The notes under the pieces are model-generated. The model searched no databases. It was given only the letters and a program-made list of their open reading frames with translations, and was not told the DNA's origin. 64,000 bases of DNA, from NCBI RefSeq assembly GCF_018613835.1, contig NZ_JAGGPM010000001.1, forward strand, positions 57,548 to 121,547, written 5' to 3'. This DNA is from Arthrobacter sp. ISL-5. GTDB lineage: Bacteria; Actinomycetota; Actinomycetes; Actinomycetales; Micrococcaceae. The translations under genes and the position numbers were made by a program. Shown here in pieces: positions 50,707-58,506 of the stretch (position 1 is the stretch's first letter; each line of letters opens with the position of its first letter).

Positions 50707-51915
50707 ATGACAACCTCCACCACCAGTGGCACGACCCGCACCAGTGGCATGACGCGCCTTCGGACCATCATCTTCGCGATCGCCGGCGGCCTCGCCGTTG
50801 GAAACCTTTACTGGGCGCAGCCCCTTATCGAGGAGATCGCAGGCTCGCTTGAGGTGTCTTCCGCTGTCGCCGCGTCGCTGGTAACCGTCACCCAGATCGG
50901 TTACGCGCTCGGGATCTTCTTGATTGTCCCCCTTGGCGATGTTCTCAACCGCAAGAGGATGATCCCCCTTATTCTCGGACTGTCAGCGTTCGCCCTCATC
51001 GGCGCGGCCGTGGCCCCCACTTTCTCGCTACTGCTCGCCGCGCTCGGCGGGGTGGGCCTGACCACCGTTTCGGCGCAGTTGCTGACCCCGCTGGCCAGTG
51101 AGCTGGCAGCTCCCGAACAGCGCGGGCGCGTGCTCGGGACGATCGCTTCCGGAGCCCTCATTGGCGTGCTTCTGTCCCGCACCATCAGCGGAGCTGTAGC
51201 AGAGTACGTCGGCTGGCGCGCCATCTACGTCCTCGCCGCCATCCTCACCGTCGCTCTCGCTTTCGTGCTGTCGTTTCTAATCCCGCGGCTGGAAAAGCGC
51301 CCGGCCACGAACTACTTCCGTCTGCTCAGGTCCGTGCTCACCACCGTTGCCCAGCACCGCGCCGCCGCGCCCACAATCCTCATCAGCGCCGCCGTGTTCT
51401 CCGTGTTCTCCCTGTTCTGGACCTCGCTGACCTACCTGTTGTCGGCGCCGCCGTTCTCCTTCACCGTTGGCCAGATTGGCGTGTTCGGCCTCGCTGGCCT
51501 CGCAGGTGCAGTCGCCGCACGGCGCGCTGGCATGTTCCACGATCGCGGCTGGTCAGTCCCAGCCTCTGGAGTCGCGCTCGGCCTCCTGGCCGTCTCCCTC
51601 GTCGGCGCCTGGCTGGCACAGTCGTCCGTGATCGTCCTGGTCGTGGTCGTGATCGTGTTGGATCTCGCTGCGCAGGCCACCCTTGTGCTGGGCCAGACCC
51701 GGCTGCTGTCCCTGCCCGGTCAGAACCGGAGCCGCTTGAACACCGCTTTCGTGGTCAGTAACTTCCTTGGCGGCGCGATCGGCTCCGCCCTCGCCGGGCC
51801 GCTATGGGCCACCGGCGGGTGGACCACCATCACCGGCACCGCCCTGGGCATTGTCGTCGTCGCGTTCCTCGTCTGGGTCTTCACCCGCCGCGGGGCTCTC
51901 ATCGACCAGAACTGA
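50707..51915 (+). CDS. MFS transporter (12-helix, sugar-efflux/drug type)
   Basis: A 402-residue MFS protein with 12 predicted helices. The N-terminal helix has IAGGLAVGNLYWAQPLIEEIAGSL, typical of the YfcJ/YnfM-type group. Motif A is VPLGDVLNRKRMIPL. It sits between the AKR and SDR genes and probably exports the compound sensed by the TetR regulator. An AGGAAAGGAAA site precedes ATG 50707. Confidence 0.92.
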   Translation: MTTSTTSGTTRTSGMTRLRTIIFAIAGGLAVGNLYWAQPLIEEIAGSLEVSSAVAASLVTVTQIGYALGIFLIVPLGDVLNRKRMIPLILGLSAFALIGAAVAPTFSLLLAALGGVGLTTVSAQLLTPLASELAAPEQRGRVLGTIASGALIGVLLSRTISGAVAEYVGWRAIYVLAAILTVALAFVLSFLIPRLEKRPATNYFRLLRSVLTTVAQHRAAAPTILISAAVFSVFSLFWTSLTYLLSAPPFSFTVGQIGVFGLAGLAGAVAARRAGMFHDRGWSVPASGVALGLLAVSLVGAWLAQSSVIVLVVVVIVLDLAAQATLVLGQTRLLSLPGQNRSRLNTAFVVSNFLGGAIGSALAGPLWATGGWTTITGTALGIVVVAFLVWVFTRRGALIDQN

Positions 51916-51946
51916 CACCACCGAACACCAGGAAAGAGATCCTCGA

Positions 51947-52726
51947 ATGTCTCGCATCTTCATCACCGGCTCCTCGGAAGGACTCGGTCGAAACGCGGCC
52001 CTCGACCGCCTGGATGACGGGCACGAGCTCGTCCTCCACGCACGCAACCCCCGCCGGGCCGACGCCTTAAGCGACCTGACCGCGCGCAGGGTACGGGTGG
52101 TCGTCGGAGATCTCGCCCACACCGACGGCGTTCGCGCCGTCGCAGAGCAAGTGAACAGCATCGGCCGGATGGACGCCATCATCCACAACGCCGGCGTCGT
52201 CGACGGAGCCGCCCTCCTGCCGGTGAACGTCCTCGCCCCCTACCTGCTCACCGCGCTGATCGAACGCCCCGAGCGGCTGGTGTACATCAGCAGCGGCATG
52301 CACCGCGGCGGGCGGGCCGACCTTACCGGCGCGGACTGGTCAGGGACCCGGGCCACCAAGACATACTCCGACTCGAAACTGTTCATCACCGCGTTCACGA
52401 TGTTCCTCGCCCGCACCTGGCCCGACGTCCACACCAATGCCGTGGACCCCGGCTGGGTGCCCACCCGCATGGGCGGGCCCGCGGCGTCGGATGACCTCCG
52501 TGAAGGCCACCTCACCCAGGCGTGGCTGGCCGGAAGCAACAACCCCGGAGCCAAAGTCACAGGCGGGTACTGGCACCACATGCACCAGCAGGCCCCCCAC
52601 CCGGCCACCCTGAACCAAGGCTTTCAGGACGAGCTCGTCGCACAACTCGCCGACCACACCGGCGTCGCCCTCCCGACCACCGTAGAACCAACCGCCAACC
52701 CCACCAATGAAAGAAGATCCTCATGA
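51947..52726 (+). CDS. Short-chain dehydrogenase/reductase
   Basis: A 259-residue SDR. The cofactor motif is ITGSSEGLGRNAA, with NAG in IIHNAGVV, active-site Ser in VYISSGMH, and YSDSK as Y-x3-K. The tail (after residue ~190) is long and Pro/His/Gln-rich. The stop overlaps the CMD-like gene by ATGA. It oxidises or reduces a small alcohol or ketone with NAD(P). Confidence 0.92.
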   Translation: MSRIFITGSSEGLGRNAALDRLDDGHELVLHARNPRRADALSDLTARRVRVVVGDLAHTDGVRAVAEQVNSIGRMDAIIHNAGVVDGAALLPVNVLAPYLLTALIERPERLVYISSGMHRGGRADLTGADWSGTRATKTYSDSKLFITAFTMFLARTWPDVHTNAVDPGWVPTRMGGPAASDDLREGHLTQAWLAGSNNPGAKVTGGYWHHMHQQAPHPATLNQGFQDELVAQLADHTGVALPTTVEPTANPTNERRSS

Positions 52727-53049
52727 CTGACCAGCCCAAGCAGATAGGCGGCGGACGCCGCCTGTTCGGCGACTTCGCTCCGAAGCTCGCCGCCCTCACC
52801 GACGACGTGCTCTTCGACGACGTCTGGAACCGCCCCGAGCTCTCCGCCCGCGACCGCAGCCTCATCACCGTCGCGGTGCTCGCCGCCGGCGGCGACTACG
52901 CCCAGCTCGAGTTCCACCTCGGCCGTGCCGTTGAGAACGGCGTGACCCAGGAAGAGCTCATCGAAGCCCTAACCCACGTCACCCTCTACGCCGGCTGGCC
53001 CAAGGGGATGGGTGCGATGGGAATAGCTAAGAAGGTGTTTACCGACTAA
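52723..53049 (+). CDS. Carboxymuconolactone decarboxylase-family protein
   Basis: A 108-residue all-helical CMD-family protein (ARDRSLITVAVLAAGGDYAQLEFHLGRAVENGVTQEELIEALTHVTLYAGWPKGMGAM). It lacks the C-x2-C of AhpD-type members, so peroxidase activity is unlikely. It could act in lactone or quinone chemistry. It is translationally coupled to the SDR gene and ends the cargo operon. Confidence 0.93.
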   Translation: MTDQPKQIGGGRRLFGDFAPKLAALTDDVLFDDVWNRPELSARDRSLITVAVLAAGGDYAQLEFHLGRAVENGVTQEELIEALTHVTLYAGWPKGMGAMGIAKKVFTD

Positions 53050-53789
53050 CGGCCAAGGCCGAGGACGAGCTCCGAAGTCCCTTCTCTTCTCTCCCGGCCC
53101 GAAGATAAGGGACTTCTCCTCGCGTCCGGCGATGACGGAAGCCGGTTCCTCAGGTCCGGACTTCTACGACCGCAACCGCATGAGCCGCGTCCGGGAGGAC
53201 ATCGACAGCGGCCGCGCGGCCTAGATTGCCGCTGATACCGAGCGACCAGGACCACATAATCAGGGAGGTTATTCGGCGTCGTCATTGGTTTCAAGAATCT
53301 GGGCCAGATGGTTCAGGACTTGCTCGGCACCCTCGTCTTCTGCGCGTAGAACCACTGAGGACCTGGCACGCATCCACGAGACCATCCCCACCGGCGGTAT
53401 CGGAAGCCGTCATTGAGGCCGTCACAGGTCACCGTTGTCATCAACTAAACACGCAACTTGTTGGGTTAGACCTGCCCGAGAAAGTGCCCGTTCAAGGATC
53501 CTTCAACGGGCGGTGGCGGACATCGCGGCAGGGGCTCCCTTGCCGGGGTCCTTGCCGCGGGCTTCCTCCCGCGCCGTCCTAGCAGTGCTATCTACAAGTG
53601 ATCGCGTCGAAGTCGAGAAGGCCACTAGTGGTATGGAAGGTGACCGTATAGGTCGTAACCGTGGGACTCAACAACCTGGTCAAAGAGCAGTTTCTGCACA
53701 GCATCAGGGTAGTGCCCGAAGGGCGCTCTACGAAGGCACCAGGCGACGAGGCTTGTTCAACAAGAAGGAACCGGAACACAGGACCTAGA
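53050..53789. other. Degenerate stretch with short coding remnants
   Basis: This 740-bp stretch has no intact gene. Short frames look like debris. At 53132-53224 (+) a 30-codon frame ends DFYDRNRMSRVREDIDSGRAA-like. At 53269-53385 (-) a 38-codon frame ends LRAEDEGAEQVLNHLAQILE then TNDDAE. Neither is assignable. The rest shows nothing I can name. Confidence 0.5.
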
Positions 53790-54275
53790 TCAGTATCCGT
53801 ACTTGTTGACCACGATCTGCACGATGTGAGCGTCGTCCTCCTGGCCGTAGTCAGTGATCGTGATGCGTACGTTCCAGCCGTCAATGACACCAATGGCCCG
53901 GCAGTCCAGCCCACCTGCATTAAAGCGGGGGTTCCGTACACATGGCTTGTACTCCCGGGGGCTCAAAGAAACCTGTTGGATGTACTTCTCCAGGTCACCC
54001 TCCCCGTACTTCCGGTGAGTGTCCCACCTGTATGAGTACTGGGAGCAAGGTCCATCCAGAGGGATGCACAGTGCAGCAGCCATCGGAGGCTGGGTATCCA
54101 AGCTTTCCCATGCTGGCTCTGGTTGGATGCGGTCGGCAATCGACTTGAGCTCAGTGACGATCTGATCGCTTTTCCACGACGCCCAGAGGAAGAAGGTTGT
54201 GACAAGGGCAACCGCACCTGCCAACACTGCGAGCCATATCTTTCGGCTCCTGCTCATGCCCTTCCTGCTCATCAC
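53790..54275 (-). CDS. Hypothetical single-pass membrane protein
   Basis: Up to 161 residues. The basic N-terminus MSRKGMSRSRK is followed by one helix (IWLAVLAGAVALVTTFFLWASW) and a ~120-residue extracytoplasmic domain with four cysteines (ALCIPLDGPCSQYSYRW, CVRNPRF, GLDCRAIG) that may form two disulfides. ATG at 54275 or 54257 could be used. Composition is lower in GC than the backbone. No family recognised. Confidence 0.72.
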   Translation of the reverse strand: MMSRKGMSRSRKIWLAVLAGAVALVTTFFLWASWKSDQIVTELKSIADRIQPEPAWESLDTQPPMAAALCIPLDGPCSQYSYRWDTHRKYGEGDLEKYIQQVSLSPREYKPCVRNPRFNAGGLDCRAIGVIDGWNVRITITDYGQEDDAHIVQIVVNKYGY

Positions 54276-54547
54276 AACACAAGCTTAACTTTCAGTCCCC
54301 GGATCTTGTCCTCAAGCTAGAGGACCGCCGACGGTGGTGAACAGGGCAGAAAGCAGGCGCAGCCGTGAACAACCCGCGCCCACGGCCGGCCGGGACCTGC
54401 CCCGCCCACCCTGAGCACAAAACGGGCCACTTCGTGGCCCAGCTCTGGCTAAGAGCAATGTCTGATTGGGGATTCTCTACCGGCTGTGCCATCCAATGCC
54501 GCCCACCACGGCGGTCGCCCGTTTCCGGCCGCTCGTTCATCTCTGCT

Positions 54548-55141
54548 TCAGACTTCTCGGCCGGGTGTACCAAGTTCCAGCGCCTGCAACGCGCCTGGGA
54601 GTGCGAAGACGGTGCTGATGAAGCTGAGGTTGATGTCCAGGTCTGGCCGCGCCTGGCGCCCTTCCAGTCCCCATACCCGCGTTCCTTTGCGCCGAATCCA
54701 TGACATGCTGCGATTGACCCATCGTTCATAGTCTTTGGAAATACCCGCCATCGAATCTGCTTGCGACCCAATCGAACTGGGCAAGATCACCTCTGCAATT
54801 TGAGGAGCAGGAGACCACAACATGGTGGGCGAAGCATCGGAATCTACCAATGCTTCTTCCGCAGCAGGAGCTAACCGTTCCCAGTTCAATCGATTGAATA
54901 CGCTGGTGACAGAGCCACCTTGCATGGCTGCATCACCCGGACGTATTGGAATGGGTAAGCCGAGCTGGTGATTGATTACCAGCACGCGTGATTGCTCAAG
55001 GGCATCTTGCCGGCTCAAGGCCGTTAGCGGCGTCTTAACGACTGGCCATGGATGCAGGGTCACCTTTGCGGGCTCACCTAGATAGTCGAGCAGCATCATT
55101 TGATCTTCAAGAGTCGCAAAGTAATGCACGGCGGTCACCAT
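54548..55141 (-). CDS. Hypothetical protein
   Basis: A 197-residue soluble protein (VTAVHYFATLEDQMMLLDYLGEPAKVTLHPWPVVKTPLTALSR..., RVLVINHQLGLPIPIRPGDAAMQGGSVTSVFNRLNW). Codon use and composition look coding. The longer in-frame extension upstream is antisense to the DHFR-like gene and is rejected. It resembles Arthrobacter/Streptomyces hypothetical proteins of unknown role. No signal peptide or membrane segment. It may be an immunity-type protein, but nothing proves it. Confidence 0.65.
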   Translation of the reverse strand: MVTAVHYFATLEDQMMLLDYLGEPAKVTLHPWPVVKTPLTALSRQDALEQSRVLVINHQLGLPIPIRPGDAAMQGGSVTSVFNRLNWERLAPAAEEALVDSDASPTMLWSPAPQIAEVILPSSIGSQADSMAGISKDYERWVNRSMSWIRRKGTRVWGLEGRQARPDLDINLSFISTVFALPGALQALELGTPGREV

Positions 55142-55320
55142 GAACTGGAGTCTTTCATGCCGAAAGGCAGTTTTAGAGGATGCCCGCAAGCCGGTCCCTA
55201 TCCGGACGGATCGTCTGCGGTGAAGAACAGGATCCGGCAGGAACGTCACGATCGCCCCGGAACACAGCGCCACGAGATCCTTGGGTGGCCCGAAGCCCGC
55301 GCTGATTCGACGTCGGGCAC

Positions 55321-55884
55321 TCAGCTCCTGGTCTCGTACCTGGTAAGGACCACACCGTCGGGAAACGTCCGGGTCTCCACCAGGCTCAGGTTCACCCAGT
55401 TGTCCAGGGCTGTGAAGAACGGCGTGCCGCCGCCCACCAGGACCGGATGGGTGACGATCGCGTACTCGTCGATCAGCCCGGCCCGCATGGCCGCCGCGGC
55501 GAGTGTGGCACCGCCGATGTCCATGGGGCCGCCGTCGTCGGCCTTGAGCCGGGTGATCTCGGTGACCGCGTCGCCGGTGACCAGGCGGGTATTCCAGTCG
55601 ACCGTGCTGGTCGTCGAGGAGAACACCACCTTCGGCATGTCCCGCCAGCGGCGGGCGAACTCGATCTGCGCCGGTGTGGCGCCAGGCTGCTGGTCGGCGG
55701 TCGGCCAGTGGGAGCTCATCGTCTCCCACAGTTTGCGCCCGTACAGCGCCAGGCCCGTCGCCCCCACCCGGTCGGACCACCATTGGAACAGCTCGTCGCT
55801 CGGTACGCTCCAGCCGAGGTCGTCGCCGGGCGCGGCGATGTAGCCGTCCAGGCTCAGGTTCATGCCGAAGGTCAGTTTGCGCAT
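55321..55884 (-). CDS. Dihydrofolate reductase / RibD-C-like reductase
   Basis: A 187-residue RibD_C protein (LTFGMNLSLDGYIAAPGDDLGWS, LALYGRKLWETM, PKVVFSSTTSTVDWN, DIGGATLAAAAMRAGLIDEYAIVTHPVLVGGGTPFF). It binds NADPH and reduces an unknown substrate; most such actinobacterial copies are orphan reductases. GGGAG lies ten bases before ATG 55884. It is the last gene inside the right transposon end. Confidence 0.9.
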   Translation of the reverse strand: MRKLTFGMNLSLDGYIAAPGDDLGWSVPSDELFQWWSDRVGATGLALYGRKLWETMSSHWPTADQQPGATPAQIEFARRWRDMPKVVFSSTTSTVDWNTRLVTGDAVTEITRLKADDGGPMDIGGATLAAAAMRAGLIDEYAIVTHPVLVGGGTPFFTALDNWVNLSLVETRTFPDGVVLTRYETRS

Positions 55885-56033
55885 GGCGCCAGTCTCCCGT
55901 GAGTCGGTATTCGTTGTACAGACCAGCACGGCGCGGAAAAGTCATCGGTCAGGCCACACCGAGGGCCAGTTGACCACCACGCCAAGCAGATGCTCCGTAC
56001 GGAAAGGATCCCCATGCGGACATGTAGTCGGCC

Positions 56034-56081
56034 GCGCAGACGACTTTGGACATTTCGTGCAGACGACTTCGGAAAATGACA
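56034..56081 (-). repeat. IRi-type transposon end (right end of the 9-kb element)
   Basis: On the minus strand, the 25-bp terminal repeat (56057-56081) is followed after four bases by the 19-bp subrepeat TGTCCAAAGTCGTCTGCGC (56034-56052). This two-repeat layout is that of IRi in Tn402/class 1 integrons. Confidence 0.78.
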
Positions 56082-56096
56082 CTTCGGAAACTGACA
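56082..56096. repeat. Detached outer tip of the resident Tn402-like end
   Basis: CTTCGGAAACTGACA continues directly beyond the right end. Its first 14 bases repeat 47001-47014 with one mismatch. Together they look like one terminal repeat split and partly duplicated by the insertion. Confidence 0.6.
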
Positions 56097-56185
56097 GGAC
56101 GAGGCCCGGGTTCCGTCTTTCGTTGCGTTATGTCTTCTGTTACGTTATTTCGTTCTGCGACGAAAGATGACACTAAAACTGATGA

Positions 56186-56512
56186 GTGGAAACGGTTCTG
56201 GTGGAGACGACGACAGCGGGAGTGCCGCTGCTTGAGTACCACGGGAGAACCTGGACGATCGCGGCTGAGCCGACGCGCTGGTACGAGCGCATCAACTGGT
56301 GGGCTGAATTCAAACGCCTCCCCCGCGAATGCGCGTCGCACATTGACCTTGAAGGGTGCGTAATTTTCAGGTCCGGCAGCGGTAGGAAGAGGAAGAATCT
56401 TCGGAGAGCGCCCGGGCAAGTAGATAGGAGAGGCGAACATCGTCATTCGCACCGACAACTACTAGCCGGGGCCGCGTCAGGCAGAATATCCTCATGTGCG
56501 GCAGATATGTGA
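56186..56512 (+). CDS. Hypothetical protein, DUF6504-like, possibly truncated
   Basis: A 108-residue frame from GTG 56186. The first half (VPLLEYHGRTWTIAAEPTRWYERINWWAEFKRLPRE) resembles DUF6504-like accessory segments found beside actinobacterial Y-family polymerases. After residue ~57 the composition becomes Arg/Lys/His-rich and non-native, so a frameshift or truncation is likely. It overlaps the SRAP gene by 19 bp. Tentative. Confidence 0.45.
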   Translation: METVLVETTTAGVPLLEYHGRTWTIAAEPTRWYERINWWAEFKRLPRECASHIDLEGCVIFRSGSGRKRKNLRRAPGQVDRRGEHRHSHRQLLAGAASGRISSCAADM

Positions 56513-57198
56513 TGTCCAAGGCCACCGGTGACCTGCTGAGCTACTTTGATGCCAAAGAAGTGGAGGGCACCCCTCCCCCACCCAGCTGGAATGTGGCGCC
56601 TACCCAAGACGTGCCCATCGTGGCTGAACGATTGGACGAGGGAAACATCGAACGGCACCTCCTCGTGGCCCGCTGGGGACTGGTGCCGTCCTGGGCGAAG
56701 GACATCAAGATCGGCAACAAGCTGATCAACGCCCGCAGCGAGTCGATCCTGGAAAAGCCATCGTTCCGCAAAGCAGCAGTCAAACGCAGGGCTATCGTTC
56801 CTGCCGACGGCTACTTTGAGTGGCAGAAGACCGAGGACGGCAAGAAGATCTCGAACTACCTCTACTCTGAGAACGAACCGCTGCTCGGCTTTGCCGGCCT
56901 GTACGAGTGGTGGGCTGATCCGTCTCTTCCCGAGGACGACCCTGGCCGCTGGCTGCTCAGTTGCACGGTGCTGACCACCACGACGCAGGATGCCCTGGGA
57001 CATGTCCACGACAGGTCGCCAGTGATCATCCCGCGTGACCGGTTCGCCGAATGGCTGGATCCGGATCTCACGGACAAGGCTGACGTGCAGCAGCTGCTGG
57101 ACTCCCTGCCGGAGCCGACCCTGACTCCAAGGATTGTCAGCACCCGGGTCAACAGTGTCCGGAACAACGGGCCCGAGCTCATCGAGCCTGCTGAGTGA
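56494..57198 (+). CDS. SRAP-domain (HMCES/YedK) abasic-site protein
   Basis: A 234-residue SOS-response-associated peptidase-like protein. The catalytic Cys2 (MCGRY) is exposed after Met removal and crosslinks to abasic sites in single-stranded DNA. Other active-site residues are Asn33 in WNVAPT, Glu109 in ADGYFEW, and His172 in GHVHDRSP. It protects abasic sites during replication. ATG 56494 is fixed by the need for Cys2. Confidence 0.96.
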   Translation: MCGRYVMSKATGDLLSYFDAKEVEGTPPPPSWNVAPTQDVPIVAERLDEGNIERHLLVARWGLVPSWAKDIKIGNKLINARSESILEKPSFRKAAVKRRAIVPADGYFEWQKTEDGKKISNYLYSENEPLLGFAGLYEWWADPSLPEDDPGRWLLSCTVLTTTTQDALGHVHDRSPVIIPRDRFAEWLDPDLTDKADVQQLLDSLPEPTLTPRIVSTRVNSVRNNGPELIEPAE

Positions 57199-57205
57199 GC
57201 TCCGC

Positions 57206-57499
57206 GTGAAGCCAGCGAAGCGCCGCCCCAAAATGACCACAGGGCTGTTTGCGCTGATTCTCGTAATTTTCAATGCCGGCGTTGTCGCGTGGATGATTTG
57301 GGCCTTCAGGGACCCCACGTCAGGATACGGTGCGGGATTCGTGATGATCTTTGTCGCGCTGTCGACCTTGCTCAGCGCCTTCCTGGGCGTCAGGTCCCTA
57401 GTCGATAAGAGTGGCAGGCTGCCAGGAGCTATTGCTCTGGCAATATGCGGCGCCGGCTTGTTGCTTGCCCTTTACAGCATGATCGCCGAGGGTATGTGA
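57206..57499 (+). CDS. Small membrane protein
   Basis: A 97-residue protein with three hydrophobic helices (LFALILVIFNAGVVAWMIWAF, FVMIFVALSTLLSAFLGV, GAIALAICGAGLLLALYSMIA). The basic start VKPAKRRPKM would face the cytoplasm. GTG 57206 or ATG 57233 could be the start. It follows the SRAP gene by eight bases. No family recognised. Confidence 0.68.
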   Translation: MKPAKRRPKMTTGLFALILVIFNAGVVAWMIWAFRDPTSGYGAGFVMIFVALSTLLSAFLGVRSLVDKSGRLPGAIALAICGAGLLLALYSMIAEGM

Positions 57500-57566
57500 A
57501 GCTCATGAAGCCAGTGCAGCTTCGCCTACAGAGTCCGCCGCCCCCGTCTACCCTTGCGTGGCCACT

Positions 57567-57767
57567 CTAAAAGTCGACGGGCAGGAAGACCGAGAACCCG
57601 CTAACGTCCCCACCTTTGCCGTTGGTTTCGAGCAGAAGAGGGTGGTCGTCGGATACTCCGCCTTCCTCTGCCCTCTTGACGAAGCGCTTCAGGTCGCCAA
57701 ATGTGGCGACCTCGTTCGGGTCCTCAGGGTGAGAAAATTCCAGGTCCATTTTTAGTCCGATAGCCAT
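57567..57767 (-). CDS. Small acidic hypothetical protein
   Basis: A 66-residue protein (LEFSHPEDPNEVATFGDLKRFVKRAEEGGVSDDHPLLLETNGKGGDVSGFSVFLPVDF). It has plausible codon use and a compact alpha/beta pattern. No family is recognised. It has no obvious partner. Confidence 0.55.
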   Translation of the reverse strand: MAIGLKMDLEFSHPEDPNEVATFGDLKRFVKRAEEGGVSDDHPLLLETNGKGGDVSGFSVFLPVDF

Positions 57768-57995
57768 GAGCCAAGTATGTCAGGCCGAACCGACACAACC
57801 CCCTGGGCCCCTACTTGGAATGAGCGTATTGCAGCTGCCGTGCACCCGGATACCAGCCAGGCCGTTGCACACCAGTCCGTGCGGGGGCCGGCTTAGCGCA
57901 CGGCCCCCCGCCCACCGGGTGCATGCAGTGGCGCGAAGAAAGCCCGCCGATGGGGGCCGACGGGCTTTCCGGATTCGACACTACTGCGGTCGGTT

Positions 57996-58460
57996 GTGAA
58001 CATCGAGTGGAAGTTCCGCAGTACAACGGCAACAGGTGTCCAGAGCCACAGCTGCACGGGCCAGCTAACCCCTCGGCGCACCAATGTTGTTATGACCTCC
58101 CAGTCGGATGTCGCCGGCCAGGTGCGGCCGTACACAGAGAACCTCGCGGCCTCCAAGGGCTTGGAGAGCCGGATCTACCTCAGCCTGGAGTAGGGCACGG
58201 GCGGATCCTTCAACGACTGCACCGGCTTCACACCAGCCGGCAGCGCACTCACGGACGCGACACTGTCCGCCCAGGCGACCAATCACCGTGACTACGCCAC
58301 CGGCGGATCCCCATGGAATACGGCAGGCACTGTCGGAGAAACGCACAGTTACCGGGCCACCCGGCGCTTTGACACCACGGGCATGACCCAGGCACAGAGC
58401 GACGCCCTGCAGGGGGCAAGCGTCAGCATCGACCTGGTATGGGAACTGCAGTCGAGCTGA
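57996..58460 (+). pseudogene. TasA/camelysin-like secreted protein remnant with in-frame stop
   Basis: A 3' fragment directly upstream of the SipW-type peptidase gene. It reads NVVMTSQSDVAGQVRPYTEN, LAASKGLESRIYLSLE, then TAG at 58191. It continues in the same frame with GGSFNDCTGFTPAGSALTDATLSAQ... and ...GASVSIDLVWELQSS to a stop at 58458-58460. SipW-dependent TasA/CalY-like proteins have this ending and sit next to their peptidase. The N-terminal export segment is missing. Confidence 0.65.
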
Positions 58461-58506
58461 TGCCCCGACCCGGCCCTGGCCCGAAGCCTGAGACAACCGC
58501 CACCCC

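Larger units (their letters stand above)
47015..56081. mobile_element. Non-autonomous Tn402/Tn5053-like transposon, about 9.07 kb
   Basis: The segment is bounded by perfect 25-bp inverted repeats (47015-47039 and 56057-56081) reading TGTCATTTTC...GTCGTCTGCAC. These match the known IRt/IRi consensus of the Tn402/Tn5053 family (TGTCATTTTCAGAAGACGAC..). The left end carries further CTGCAC-ending repeats at 47094-47108 and 47125-47140 plus GTTGTGCA at 47062, as at IRt. The right end carries one 19-bp repeat three to four bases inside, as at IRi. A serine resolvase lies next to the left end. No tniA, tniB or tniQ gene is present, so transposition would need functions in trans. Flanks are a 14-bp imperfect repeat (47001-47014, 56082-56095) and not a simple 5-bp duplication. 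Confidence 0.78.

Noticed and set aside
55142..55945. Upstream extension of the hypothetical protein at 54548-55141
   Set aside because: The extension is antisense to the DHFR-like gene, and its Arg/Pro/His-rich sequence is a shadow.
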